Positions 8,678 through 17,747 are shown, counted from the stretch's first letter. The stretch: 64,000 nucleotides of DNA from Lentzea terrae (GCF_003265345.1 NZ_QFWW01000008.1:218290-282289); one strand, 5' to 3'. Notes: a model not told the origin generated them from the letters alone. Program-made: numbers and translations.

Positions 8678-9778
8678 ATGACCACACAACACATCGAGAC
8701 ACTGATCATCGGTGCGGGCCAGGCCGGTCTGGCGACCGGGTACCAGCTCAAGCGGCTCGGCCGTGAGTTCCTGGTCCTCGACGGGATGGCCCGCATCGGA
8801 GACAACTGGCGCTGCCACTACGACAGTTTGACCCTGTTCACGCCTGCCAGAGCGAACAGCCTGGACGGCATGCCGTTCCCCGGCGACCCCTGGCGCTTCC
8901 CCACCAAGGACGAGTTCGCCGAGTACCTCGAGCTGTACGCCGTCACCCACGGCCTTCCGGTGCGGATGCAGACCCGAGTGGAACGGCTCTCCGCCAGGGC
9001 CGGCGGCGGATTCGCGGCCACCATCGGCACCGACGAGATCACCTGCGACAACGTCGTCGTGGCCACCGGCACCTTCGGCCGGGCGGCGCAGGTGCCGGCG
9101 TTCGCCGCCAGGATCGACCCCGGCATCCGGCAGCTCCACTCCAGCGCCTACCGGCGTCCTGGCGAGCTTCCCGAGGGGCCGGTGCTCGTCGTCGGCGCGT
9201 CGCACAGCGGCCTGGACATCGCCCACGAGGTGGCCGCGACGCGTCCGGTCACGCTGGTCGGCCCTGATCGCGGGAACATTCCGCTCGAGTGGGGGTCCTC
9301 CGGGTTCCGGCGGGCGTTCCCGCTCATCGAGTTCGCGTTCAACCACGTGCTCACCCGGCGCACCCCGATGGGCCGCAAGAAGATGCGGCAGGTCCGGCAC
9401 CACGGGGTTCCGCAGTTGCGGGTCAAGCGCCGGCACCTCGGCGAGCGCGGCGTGGAGTGGATCACCGAGCACGTCACCGGTGTCGCCGGCGGGCGGCCCT
9501 GCCTCGCGGACGGCCGGAGCTTCGACGTCGCGAGCGTCATCTGGGCGACCGGATTCCGGCACACCTACGACTGGATCGACCTGCCACTGCCGATCGAGGA
9601 CGGCTGGCCGGTCGAGTACCGCGGCGTCGTCGACGACGTACCGGGGTTCTACTTCTGCGGGCTGGCCTTCCAGTACTGCTTCGCGTCGGGAGAGGTCGAC
9701 GGCGTCAGCCGAGACGCGGCCCATCTCGCGCACCGCATCGCCGCCAGAGCTCCGGCCGCAACGCCGGCCGTGGCGTGA
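8678..9778 (+). CDS. Flavin-containing monooxygenase-like NAD(P)/FAD oxidoreductase
   Basis: The 366-aa protein has an N-terminal FAD-binding Rossmann motif (IIGAGQAGLATGYQL, residues ~10-24), a second dinucleotide motif for NADPH (VVGASHSGLDIAHEV, ~170), and the late VIWATGFRHTYDW motif typical of flavin monooxygenases related to CzcO/YpeP-like and indole-3-pyruvate monooxygenases. It probably oxygenates a small lipophilic or sulfur/nitrogen substrate. The ATG at 8678 was chosen because MTTQHIETLIIGAG starts the FAD fold directly. The membrane protein gene follows after 24 bp and is probably co-transcribed. Confidence 0.85.
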   Translation: MTTQHIETLIIGAGQAGLATGYQLKRLGREFLVLDGMARIGDNWRCHYDSLTLFTPARANSLDGMPFPGDPWRFPTKDEFAEYLELYAVTHGLPVRMQTRVERLSARAGGGFAATIGTDEITCDNVVVATGTFGRAAQVPAFAARIDPGIRQLHSSAYRRPGELPEGPVLVVGASHSGLDIAHEVAATRPVTLVGPDRGNIPLEWGSSGFRRAFPLIEFAFNHVLTRRTPMGRKKMRQVRHHGVPQLRVKRRHLGERGVEWITEHVTGVAGGRPCLADGRSFDVASVIWATGFRHTYDWIDLPLPIEDGWPVEYRGVVDDVPGFYFCGLAFQYCFASGEVDGVSRDAAHLAHRIAARAPAATPAVA

Positions 9779-9802
9779 CACCGCCGGACGAAGGAGGAAG
9801 CC

Positions 9803-10453
9803 ATGTCCATCAGCCTGGAACAGACGGCGCGCGAGACCGCGTCCAAGGGGAGAGCAGTCCTCGTCGCGAGCGGCCCGCTTGCGCTCGCAGGGGCGTTGCT
9901 GTGGCATCCACCGTTGCCCGGTCGTCTGCCGGACAGCGAGGCGGTGGCCCACGCCGCGGCCGGCGACCTCACCCGCTGGGGACTGTCCCATCTCGCTGCG
10001 GCGGTCGCGTCGGCGCTGATCGCACTGGCGTTCATCGCGGTCCGCGGCCATCTGCGGGAGCGTGGCGACCACTCGCTGAGCGCGGTCGGCCTCGGGTTCG
10101 TGGTGGCCGGCAGCACGCTGTACGCCGTACTGCCCGGCATGGAGCTCTCGGTGCTGGCCGCGCACGAGACCGGTGCCGACCTCGCGGCCACGCAGGACGC
10201 GCTGGAGGGCTGGTTCGTGCCGGTGCTGATCGGCGGTTCGCTGCTGTTCGCCGTGGGCACGCTGCTCTTCGCGGTGGCGGTGGTGCGCTCAGCCGCGACG
10301 GGAAGGAGCAGGGCCGTCCTGATCGCCGCCGCACTGGTCGTCTTCGGGCTGTCCCGGCTCGTGCCGATCGGCGTGGTGCAGTTCTACCTGCAGTCGGCCG
10401 CGGCGCTGCTGGCGCTGCTCCCGATCGCGGCGGAGATGATCTCCCGGCGCTAG
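9803..10453 (+). CDS. Integral membrane protein, unknown function
   Basis: The 216-aa protein has about six hydrophobic segments (residues ~20-36, 62-80, 94-112, 138-165, 172-188, 195-212) and no catalytic motif that I recognise. It follows the flavin monooxygenase gene by 24 bp with a strong AAGGAGGAAG ribosome site, so the two probably form an operon. The TAG stop is provided by the CTAG end of the palindromic element at 10450, so the original C-terminus may have been altered. Confidence 0.75.
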   Translation: MSISLEQTARETASKGRAVLVASGPLALAGALLWHPPLPGRLPDSEAVAHAAAGDLTRWGLSHLAAAVASALIALAFIAVRGHLRERGDHSLSAVGLGFVVAGSTLYAVLPGMELSVLAAHETGADLAATQDALEGWFVPVLIGGSLLFAVGTLLFAVAVVRSAATGRSRAVLIAAALVVFGLSRLVPIGVVQFYLQSAAALLALLPIAAEMISRR

Positions 10454-10616
10454 TGGCGTGGCCCAGAACGTTGCCAGGCGAATTCGCGGTCAGACGGGTG
10501 CATCGTGGTGCCGCCCCCGCGTCCTCATACCGGACGTATGGGGGCGCGGGGGCGGTGCCGCGAGGCGCCCTGCTGAGCGTGAATTACCCGGCCGTCGTTC
10601 TGGGCCACGCCACTAG
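10450..10616. repeat. MITE-like palindromic element, copy B
   Basis: This 167-bp imperfect palindrome is bounded by CTAG and has inverted ends TAGTGGCGTGGCCCAGAACG and its complement. It is the inverted twin of the element at 2482-2644. As with copy A, its terminal CTAG forms the TAG stop codon of the adjacent gene, here the membrane protein. The two arms pair over about 80 bases, so any transcript through it would form a very strong hairpin. No open reading frame lies inside. Confidence 0.85.
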
Positions 10617-10631
10617 CTCGCCCCGGCGGTT

Positions 10632-10668
10632 ACGCTCATGGCGCAAGAGGATGGTGCGCCATGAGCGT
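10632..10668 (+). promoter_or_regulatory. Inverted repeat sequestering a start codon
   Basis: ACGCTCATGGCGC (10632-10644) and GCGCCATGAGCGT (10656-10668) form a perfect 13-bp stem with an 11-nt loop. The ATG of the downstream LuxR-type gene (10661) lies in the 3' arm and an AGAGG ribosome-site candidate sits in the loop. In RNA this would hide the start codon; as DNA it could be an operator. The repeat is seen directly; the regulatory role is inferred. Confidence 0.55.
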
Positions 10669-12289
10669 CGTGGACGATCTGCGTCAGGCCCGCGAGGCCT
10701 TCGTGCGTCGCGAATGGGTGCTGGCGTACGAGGCTCTCTCAGGCCTGGAAGAGGCAGAGCTGACCGCCGACGACTTCGTCTCGCTCGCCACCACGGCCTT
10801 CCTGCTCGGGCAGGGCAACGACTGCGTCCAGGCCTTGCAGCGGTCGTACCAGATCAATGTCGACCACGGCGAGGTGCTCGCCGCCGCCCGTTCCGCGCTC
10901 TGGCTCTCGACCGTGCTGTTCCACGGCGGCGAGGCGGCGATCGGAAGCGGCTGGGCGTCGCGGGCCCAGCGGATCCTCGACGACGTGGCCGGCGACGTGG
11001 CCGAGCGCGGCTTCCTCTGCTACCAGCAGCTGATGAGCCATATCGTGAAGGGGGAGTTCGGCGCGGCGGTCGCGTTGGCTCCGCAGGTCACCGGCTACGG
11101 GCAACGTTTCCACGAGCCCGACCTGGTCGCCCTCGGGCTGCACTGCGAAGGCCGGCTGACGATCTTCTCCGGGAGGGTCGCCGACGGGCTGCGGCTGCTC
11201 GACGAGGCGATGGTGGGGGTGCTGGCGGGGGAGGCTTCGCCGATCTTCGCGGGCATCGTCTACTGCTCGTCGATCGAGGCGTGCCAGGAAGTGTGCGACT
11301 TCCGCCGTGCGGGTGAATGGACCCGTGCGCTGACCATCTGGTGCGACGCCCAGCCCGGCCTGGTCGCGTTCACGGGGCAGTGCGCCGTCCACCGCGGCCA
11401 GTTGATGCGGCTGCACGGTGCCTACGGCGAGGCGGTCGCCGAGCTCGAGCACGCCGCCCGGCGGTATGCGGCACAGGGCGGCCACCAGGCCGTCGGCCAG
11501 GCCTCCTACGAGCGGGGCGAGGCGCTGCGACTCCAAGGTGACCACGACGCCGCCGAGGCCGCGTACGAGGAGGCGGCCGGCCACGGTCATCCCGCTCAAC
11601 CGGGCCGCGCACTGCTGTGGCTGGCGAGGGGACGCCGCGAAGCCGCGGCGGCTGCGGTCCACCGGTTGCTGGCGGAGTGGCAGGACCCGGTCCACCGGTC
11701 GCAGGCACTCCCGGCGGCGGTCGAGGTGCTGGTCGAGGCGGGCGCGGCGGACGAGGCCGCGCCGCTCGCGCAGCAACTGCGCGAGATCGCCGACTCCTTC
11801 GACTGCACGGCCCTGCAGGCGTCCGCCGCGTACGCCGCCGCGTCGGTCGCCCTGGCCCAGGGAAACGCGGACGTGGGACTCGCCGCGGCACGCGAGGCCG
11901 TCAGCGGGTGGAACCAGCTCTCCGCACCCCACGAGGTCGCCAGGAGCCGAGTCCTGATCGGCAGGGCACTCCGGCTGCTCGGCGACGAGGAGTCCGCGGC
12001 CGGTGAACTGACCGCAGCCAGGAAGGTCTTCGCCGAGCTGGGCGCGCGACCGGCGGAGCGGGCGGTGGCCGAGCTCGTCGCCGACCGGGAGGCGCCCGGC
12101 GGCCTGAGTCCACGCGAGATCGAGGTGCTGCGGCTCGTGGCGGCGGGTCGCAGCAACCCGGAGATCGCCTCGGTGCTGGTGTTGTCGGAGAAGACCGTCG
12201 CCCGGCACCTGTCGAACATCTTCGCCAAGCTGGACGTCGGGTCGCGCACCGCGGCGGCGGCGTTCGCGTTCGAGCACCGCCTCGTCTGA
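10661..12289 (+). CDS. LuxR family regulator with TPR-like helical domain
   Basis: The 542-aa protein consists of helical TPR-like repeats (residues ~10-470) and a C-terminal LuxR helix-turn-helix (~478-535; [24 protein letters not shown] and [16 protein letters not shown]). It lacks the Walker A/B ATPase found in MalT/LAL regulators, so it resembles the C-terminal half of a LAL protein and probably senses a protein or small ligand through its repeats. Its start codon lies in a 13-bp hairpin arm (10632-10668), suggesting control of translation or autoregulation. The eCIS-motif toxin gene begins 154 bp downstream on the same strand. Confidence 0.87.
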   Translation: MSVVDDLRQAREAFVRREWVLAYEALSGLEEAELTADDFVSLATTAFLLGQGNDCVQALQRSYQINVDHGEVLAAARSALWLSTVLFHGGEAAIGSGWASRAQRILDDVAGDVAERGFLCYQQLMSHIVKGEFGAAVALAPQVTGYGQRFHEPDLVALGLHCEGRLTIFSGRVADGLRLLDEAMVGVLAGEASPIFAGIVYCSSIEACQEVCDFRRAGEWTRALTIWCDAQPGLVAFTGQCAVHRGQLMRLHGAYGEAVAELEHAARRYAAQGGHQAVGQASYERGEALRLQGDHDAAEAAYEEAAGHGHPAQPGRALLWLARGRREAAAAAVHRLLAEWQDPVHRSQALPAAVEVLVEAGAADEAAPLAQQLREIADSFDCTALQASAAYAAASVALAQGNADVGLAAAREAVSGWNQLSAPHEVARSRVLIGRALRLLGDEESAAGELTAARKVFAELGARPAERAVAELVADREAPGGLSPREIEVLRLVAAGRSNPEIASVLVLSEKTVARHLSNIFAKLDVGSRTAAAAFAFEHRLV

Positions 12290-12443
12290 TCGGTCCACGC
12301 GGTCTCAGAGCGTTGTTGGGCTTCCGCTCCACCAGCACGGTGCCCGCCAGGGCAGTGAATTCTGCCCGAGCGGTTGGCGTCACGGGCTGTCCGAGCTGGT
12401 CGCCAGGAAGGCATCGTGGTCCTCGGCGTGACGGAGGGCAGCC

Positions 12444-14594
12444 ATGGCCATCACGAGGCAGGGCGAGGGCGAGACCGAACGGGTCGGCGCTCCGGCGCGC
12501 GAACGCACCCACCGCGCCGCTCCCGCGCTGCCAGGTGGTCCCCGCGGCAGACTGCTGGCCCTGCAACGGTCCGCAGGCAACGCGGCGGTCCAGCGGTTGC
12601 TCGAGCCCGCTGCCCCGGCGCCCGCCGCCGACCAGGAAGCGCCGACCGGGGAGTCCGCCGAGCTGCCGGAGTCCGTCACCGGGCAGGCCGCCGCGATCGA
12701 CGCGGACACCCAGACGTCCATCACGACCGTGCGCACCGCCTCGCAGGCCCGCCGCACCGAGCTGGCAGCGCAGGAAGCCCAAGCGGGCCAAGGCGTGGAC
12801 GCCGGGTTCGGTGGCGCGGTCGGACGGGTGGGTGCCGCCGTGGACGGGGCCATCGGGCAGGTCGCGGGATGGTTGCGCGGTACCGCCGGTTCGGTCGTCG
12901 GCACGGTGACCGGGCTCGCCGCAGGCACGGCGGGGCTGGTCGCGGGAACGGCGGCACGGATGCGCTCCGGGGCCGCCGCGGCACGGTCCACGGTGAACAA
13001 CACGGTGGGGCGCGTCGCGTCCGGCGTGCTGTCGTTCGCCAGAGCACTGCCGATCCCGAACCTTCCGGGCGTGGGCAGGCTGCGGACCTGGGTGCTGGGC
13101 GCGGCCGAACGGGTTGCCGGACGCGTGCGGTCCGTGGTCTCACAGGTGACGGGGTTCCTCTCCAGCATCGTCAGCGAGACGGCAGGGCTGGTCGAGCAGG
13201 TCGCGCGGACCGCTCAGGGCGCCATCCGCCGGGTCGGCGACGCGATCCGGTCCATGGTCGAACGGGGCATCGACGCGATCTCCGGAGCGCTGCGGCGAGT
13301 CGTCCGCGGCGTCACCTCGGCGCTGAGGTCGGCCTGGATGTCGGCGAAGAGCGCGGTGCGCAAGCTGTTCGGCGAGTCGGCCGGGCACGTCACGGCCGTC
13401 GAACGGGGTGCGGTGGCGCGCATCGAGGCGAACCGCGCCGACGGGCTGGCCAACCTCGACGTGGGCGGTGACCCGGCGACCGACGTCGAGGAGGTCGCGC
13501 ACGTCAGCGCCGAGAACTCCGCCACGGTCGCCCAGGCGGCGGCCGCGCAGGGCGGGATCCTCGCCGCGACCCGTGCGTCGGCGAGCGACTACGCGAACCG
13601 CCTGCGCGAGGGGATCGCCGCGGTCGGGCAGAAGGTGGGCTCGATCGCCGCCGACGTGTTCGCGAAGGTGCGCGAGGCCGTGACGGCGGTGGTGCGGCAG
13701 GCTCTCGACGTGGTGCGCGGCTACGCCACCAAGGTCGGCCAGGCGCTGCGGGACATCGCCTCGACGGTGCTGGACCTCGTCCGCGCCCCGGTCACCGCGC
13801 TGGCCGACGCCGGACGGTCCGTTGTGGACGGTGCCAGGTCGCTGCTGCGGTCCGTCGCCGGCAGGATCCGCGAGTTCCTGACCGGTGGTGGTGGCGGGCA
13901 GAACGACACCGCCGTGACCGCGCCGCTGGAGGGCTTCACCACGGCACGGCTGCGGTCGGCCGCGCGGATGGCCTCACCGCCCGCCGCGGCTGCCGCGATC
14001 GCCATCCCGATCGCCGCCGGGGTCTCGATCGCCACGGTCCTGTGGTGGCTGGGCATCGTGCTGCTGGTCATCGCCGTGATCGTGCTGCTCTACCTGCTCA
14101 TCAAGGAGATCGCGAAGGCCAAGCCCAAGCCCGTGCCCCGCGAGCGCGAACGGGAGAGGGCGCGGCGGAGGCGGAAGCGCAGCAAGAAGCCGTTCCGGTG
14201 GAACCTGCGTTTCCTGGGCGGCATTCTGGACTGGAACGGGAAGCTCGGCAGGGGCGGGCATCCCATCCACGGGCACCACTCGTGGCCGAAGTACGTCGGC
14301 GGAGCGTTCGACCAGCCGTTGATGAACGTGCGGCACGACATCCACCTGCACGTCATCCATCCCGAACTGCACGTGGACATCGCGGCGTTCGCGGCCGCCA
14401 AGAAGTTCGTGGTGGTGCCGAACGCGGTGGCGGTCGCGTTCATCGCGCACCTGCGCGCGAACCCCGGCGACAAGGCCCAGTTCGCCGCCGCGATGACCGC
14501 CTACTACCTGCTTCTGCACACCCAGACCGATCCAGGAATCCCACCGAGCGCTTATGGCGCCGGCATCGCAGACTCGGCGGCGAAACTGATCTGA
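12444..14594 (+). CDS. eCIS-motif polymorphic toxin, C-terminal HNH-like nuclease
   Basis: The 716-aa protein starts after a GGAGGG site. Residues 38-53 carry LLALQRSAGNAAVQRL, the signature of eCIS-linked proteins. A long Ala/Val/Arg-rich amphipathic helical region follows (~95-500), then a ~40-residue hydrophobic stretch (~513-552) that could span a membrane once or twice, then a highly basic linker (~553-590). The C-terminal ~125 residues contain GHHSWPKYVGG (610-620) and further His residues (RHDIHLHVIHPELH), the pattern of small His-Me-finger/HNH toxin nucleases. A candidate immunity gene starts 14 bp later. Motif and layout are seen; nuclease activity and delivery by a contractile system are inference, since no sheath or tube genes are in the window. 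Confidence 0.7.
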   Translation: MAITRQGEGETERVGAPARERTHRAAPALPGGPRGRLLALQRSAGNAAVQRLLEPAAPAPAADQEAPTGESAELPESVTGQAAAIDADTQTSITTVRTASQARRTELAAQEAQAGQGVDAGFGGAVGRVGAAVDGAIGQVAGWLRGTAGSVVGTVTGLAAGTAGLVAGTAARMRSGAAAARSTVNNTVGRVASGVLSFARALPIPNLPGVGRLRTWVLGAAERVAGRVRSVVSQVTGFLSSIVSETAGLVEQVARTAQGAIRRVGDAIRSMVERGIDAISGALRRVVRGVTSALRSAWMSAKSAVRKLFGESAGHVTAVERGAVARIEANRADGLANLDVGGDPATDVEEVAHVSAENSATVAQAAAAQGGILAATRASASDYANRLREGIAAVGQKVGSIAADVFAKVREAVTAVVRQALDVVRGYATKVGQALRDIASTVLDLVRAPVTALADAGRSVVDGARSLLRSVAGRIREFLTGGGGGQNDTAVTAPLEGFTTARLRSAARMASPPAAAAAIAIPIAAGVSIATVLWWLGIVLLVIAVIVLLYLLIKEIAKAKPKPVPRERERERARRRRKRSKKPFRWNLRFLGGILDWNGKLGRGGHPIHGHHSWPKYVGGAFDQPLMNVRHDIHLHVIHPELHVDIAAFAAAKKFVVVPNAVAVAFIAHLRANPGDKAQFAAAMTAYYLLLHTQTDPGIPPSAYGAGIADSAAKLI

Positions 14595-14608
14595 CGGCGA
14601 GGGGACAG

Positions 14609-15457
14609 ATGAGGCGCACGTGGTCCGTCGCGGTGGCCCGCGACGATCGGCTGGACGTGGACTGGCGACACGTCGGCCAGGTCATGGGCTCCTGGGCGGA
14701 CCGGGCCGAGATCTCCCCGGTCGGCGAGGTGATGTGGCTGGCGCACACCGGTTCCGTCGAAGTCGCCGATGCGCTGGCGGACGCGGTGACAGCACTCGGT
14801 CTGACGCCGCTGCGGTCGTCGCGAACCGACTTCGAGGACCAGGACTACGCCACGGCCGACTTCATCGGGGTCACCGGCGCCGACCTGTCCCTCGACCCGC
14901 CGTTCGTGCTCGGCGAACCCTTCCGCGACGACCCACCGTGTCCCGAATGCGGCCACCACGACGCCTTCGACGTCACGCAGGTGCGGCCGGTCCGCATCGA
15001 CGAGTCCCTGCTCGACGCGCCCGCTCCCGACGGCGGACACCCGGGGCCGAACGGCTGGGAGGTCGTGAACCTCCCGGACGGCGGCCTCCTGCTGTCGACG
15101 CGGCTCATCTCCGCACTGCGCGAAGTCGCGGAAGGACTGGTCGTCGAGGACCTCCTGGACGCGCACGGCGAGACTTCGGCCCGCATGGCCGCACTGCGTG
15201 CCGAAGTCGCCGTCCTCACCCCGTGCCCGCGCCACACGCGCTTCGAGGGCGAGCCGCCGTGTTCGTCGTGCGGCACGGCAAAGAGCTCCGTCGACGGCGA
15301 CTTCTGGGTGCCGCGCAGCGTGGTCGGCACGGCCGATGTGGTGTCCCGGCACCCCCGACGCGCGGCGCTGCTGTACGTGAGCCAGGCCGTGTTCGCGGTC
15401 CTGGCCGACGTTCCCGGCGTGCGCCGAGGCGATCCCCTCAGGGTGTGCGAGGACTGA
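14609..15457 (+). CDS. Double-CXXCG motif protein, candidate immunity protein
   Basis: The 282-aa protein has two CXXCG motifs: CPECG at about residue 111 and CSSCG at about residue 225, the latter preceded by a CPRH pair, so one or two structural zinc sites are likely. This matches the double-CXXCG motif proteins (Gmx_para_CXXCG) first named in Myxococcus, which I recall lying beside HNH-type toxin genes there. It starts 14 bp after the toxin stop codon with a GAGGGG site, so both are made together. The tight coupling fits a cognate immunity protein that binds the nuclease domain. Family resemblance is fairly clear; the role is inferred. Confidence 0.68.
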   Translation: MRRTWSVAVARDDRLDVDWRHVGQVMGSWADRAEISPVGEVMWLAHTGSVEVADALADAVTALGLTPLRSSRTDFEDQDYATADFIGVTGADLSLDPPFVLGEPFRDDPPCPECGHHDAFDVTQVRPVRIDESLLDAPAPDGGHPGPNGWEVVNLPDGGLLLSTRLISALREVAEGLVVEDLLDAHGETSARMAALRAEVAVLTPCPRHTRFEGEPPCSSCGTAKSSVDGDFWVPRSVVGTADVVSRHPRRAALLYVSQAVFAVLADVPGVRRGDPLRVCED

Positions 15458-15471
15458 CGGGGTCCCGTTTA

Positions 15472-16011
15472 TCACTGTACCGTCGTACGGTCGCGCAACG
15501 CCACGTAACCGGCCGCGACAGCAGCCGCCACCACGGCTCCGGCACTGTTGTTGAAAAAGTCCTGCGTCTCGCACATACCGCGCCCGACGAGCGGCTGCAG
15601 GACCTCGATCACCGCGCTCAACGCCACCGCCGACACCAGCACCGCGAGCGGCCGTCGCGTCGCGAGCGCCGCGCACCACACCACCGGCACGAACAGCAGC
15701 GCGTTGAACAGCTCTGACACCCCGTGCAGCGAGAAGCCGTTGAGGAGACAGAACTCCGTGCCGACCAACGCCCAGCTCGGCTGAGACCGCGAGAACGTCA
15801 GGGCGAGCACAAGGCCGAGAAAGATCCCCGCGAACACGGAGGGAACCGGCCGCCACCCGAACCTCCGCGCCGCGAACCACCCGCTCGCGCCCAGCGCCGC
15901 CGCTCCGACCACCACGCCGCCTGCGGTGAGCGGATCCGACAACACGAAGACGATGGCGTCCAGCGCCCACCGCACCTGATCCAGCACAGGCCAGAACCCC
16001 CCCGCCCCCAC
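15472..16011 (-). CDS. VanZ-like membrane protein
   Basis: The 179-aa protein has about five membrane segments and the VanZ pattern: an LFNALLFVP segment, an acidic residue in a helix (SAVIEVLQPLVGRG), then DFFNNSAGAVV near the C-terminus. VanZ proteins are small integral membrane proteins; VanZ itself gives low-level teicoplanin resistance, but most homologues have no known role. It is convergent with the candidate immunity gene, whose stop codon is 14 bp away, and seems to stand alone. The ATG or GTG start near 16011 has no strong ribosome site visible. Confidence 0.78.
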   Translation of the reverse strand: MGAGGFWPVLDQVRWALDAIVFVLSDPLTAGGVVVGAAALGASGWFAARRFGWRPVPSVFAGIFLGLVLALTFSRSQPSWALVGTEFCLLNGFSLHGVSELFNALLFVPVVWCAALATRRPLAVLVSAVALSAVIEVLQPLVGRGMCETQDFFNNSAGAVVAAAVAAGYVALRDRTTVQ

Positions 16012-16102
16012 AACGGAATCCGATGTCGTGAAGCCTACTGGCCGACGTTCTCGCTGCCGGTGAGTGCTGACCCTGCTGCCGCGGCGGAGCGAGCCGTTCT
16101 GG

Positions 16103-16390
16103 CTAGAGCAACCTTGTCAGGGCGTCGGCCGAGGAACTGCCGGGCTCCGGTTGGTAGACGATGATCACGTGGTCCTCGGCTCCGGCGACGGTGAGGGTCT
16201 GGCGGCGCAGGGTGAGAAGCCGGCGTCGGGGTGGTTGAACCGCTTGATCTCGTCGCGGGACGGGCGTACGTCGTGGCGGTCCCACAACGAGCGGAACTCC
16301 TCGTGGGACTGCAAGTCGGCCACTAGTGCGGCCGTTCGCGGGTGCGGCACGAGATGTCCATTGTGGATGAAGAACTGATTCCACGCGCAG
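16103..16390 (-). pseudogene. MmyB-type XRE regulator, C-terminal remnant with frameshift
   Basis: Reading leftwards, one frame gives HPRTAALVADLQSHEEFRSL, WDRHDVRPSRDEIKRFNHPD and AGF. After a one-base shift near 16214-16218, another frame gives LTLRRQTLTVAG and YQPEPGSSSADALTRLL. Joined, these match the last ~95 residues of MmyB-type XRE regulators, which end with a ligand-binding domain of this pattern. The helix-turn-helix and first half of the domain are absent. The most likely reading is a decayed gene left after deletion, though a sequencing error could explain the shift but not the missing N-terminus. An upstream boundary is not defined; 16390 is an estimate. Confidence 0.6.
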
Positions 16391-16526
16391 TCGAATTCCT
16401 TGGTCACCGACACGCGGCAGGACGAGCTGATCGCGGATGTCGAGGAGAAGCTCGTTCTGGTGGCGGAGGAACCGGGGCTCACCGCCGACGAGTACAGCGA
16501 CGTGGACGAGACCAACGCCCGGTCGA

Positions 16527-17747
16527 TCAGCGCGGATCAGAGCCGTTCGACGACCGTGGAAGGATCTCCTGCCACCTGACTGGAAGTTCATCAACACCGT
16601 AGACCGTCATGTTCATCAGACCGCGGACCTGATCCACCGGCACTGCGAGCGCCAGCGACGGTACGCGCCGGACGAGCGCCGTCAGCGACTCGGCGAGCTG
16701 GAGCCGGGCGAGGTGCTGGCCCAGGCACTGGTGGGCGCCGTGTCCGAAGGCGACGTGCCGGGTGCGGCCGCGGCGCGGGTCCAGCCTCTGAGGGCACGAG
16801 GTGAGCGCGGGGTCGTGGTTGGCATCGGCGATGGAGGGGACGACGAGGTCGCCGCGCCGGACCTCGCGTCCTGCCACGGTGGTGGCGGAGGTGCACCTCC
16901 GGGCGACGCCCAGGTGCACGATCGACTGGTACCGCAGCAGTTCCTCGCTCAGGTCTGTGATCGACGAGGGGGCGGTGGCGAGGTGGCGGCGCAGCTCGGG
17001 ATAGCGGATGAGGGTGAGTGCCCCGAGGCTGATCGCGTTCGCGGTGGTCTCCTGGCCGGCGACGACCAGCGTGGCGCCAATGGTGGTGAGCTCGTCGTCG
17101 GAGAGCGGGTCGTCGGATTCCGCCGAACTGCGTGCCAGCCTGCTGAGCAGGCCCGGGGTGCCGGCGTGCAGGCGCTCGCGGACGTAGTGGTGCACGTGGT
17201 CGTCGGCGCTGCGGCGGGTCGCGCTCGGCAGGGTGATGTCGTTGATCTGGGTGGCCCAGTGGCCGAGTTGCTCCCGGTCCTGCGTGGGCAGGCCGAGCAG
17301 TTCGCCGATGGTGTGGGCGGTGACGCGTTGGGAGAACTCGCGGTTGAGGTCGGCGGTGTGGCCGGTGAGCCCGTCCAGCACGTCGTCCACAATGGAGCGT
17401 ACGTGGGGTGCGAAGGAACGCATGCGCCGCACGGTGAACTCGGCGACCAGTTTCCCGCGCAGGCGCATGTGGTCGGCACCGTTCATGCCGAGCATCGCCC
17501 CTGGCGGAACCGGGGCTCCTGGATCGTCGTTGATCAGGTGACCGAACGGGGCGTCGACGGAGCTGAACGCCTCTGCGTCGGAGAGCACTCGGCGGACGTC
17601 GTCGTAGCCGGTGACGAGCAGACCGGTCTCACCGGTGGGGAACGTCAACTGCCGTGGTGTGTCGTCGTGTGCTGTCAGCAGCCGCTCCGGTGCGTCTGCC
17701 GGTGTCTGGCGGGTCATGACGTCCTGCACCCGTGGGGGAGTCGTCAT
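16527..17747 (-). CDS. Cytochrome P450
   Basis: The 406-aa protein shows all class I bacterial P450 marks: the I-helix AGQETT (residues 230-235), the K-helix ExxR (Glu269-Arg272) and the heme loop FGHGAHQCLG with proximal ligand Cys341. The acidic-alcohol pair before the I-helix Thr is changed to GQETT, which still keeps the Glu-Thr pair. It is the last gene of the operon dxs-ispG-ispH-prenyl synthase-MFS-P450 and overlaps the transporter by 4 bases. It probably hydroxylates the terpenoid made by this cluster. It needs a ferredoxin and reductase encoded elsewhere. Confidence 0.93.
   Translation of the reverse strand: MTTPPRVQDVMTRQTPADAPERLLTAHDDTPRQLTFPTGETGLLVTGYDDVRRVLSDAEAFSSVDAPFGHLINDDPGAPVPPGAMLGMNGADHMRLRGKLVAEFTVRRMRSFAPHVRSIVDDVLDGLTGHTADLNREFSQRVTAHTIGELLGLPTQDREQLGHWATQINDITLPSATRRSADDHVHHYVRERLHAGTPGLLSRLARSSAESDDPLSDDELTTIGATLVVAGQETTANAISLGALTLIRYPELRRHLATAPSSITDLSEELLRYQSIVHLGVARRCTSATTVAGREVRRGDLVVPSIADANHDPALTSCPQRLDPRRGRTRHVAFGHGAHQCLGQHLARLQLAESLTALVRRVPSLALAVPVDQVRGLMNMTVYGVDELPVRWQEILPRSSNGSDPR

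Noticed and set aside
16400..16579. Small plus-strand gene encoding an acidic protein
   Set aside because: It needs a TTG start with no ribosome site and overlaps the end of the P450 gene; kept only as a possible remnant in the findings.
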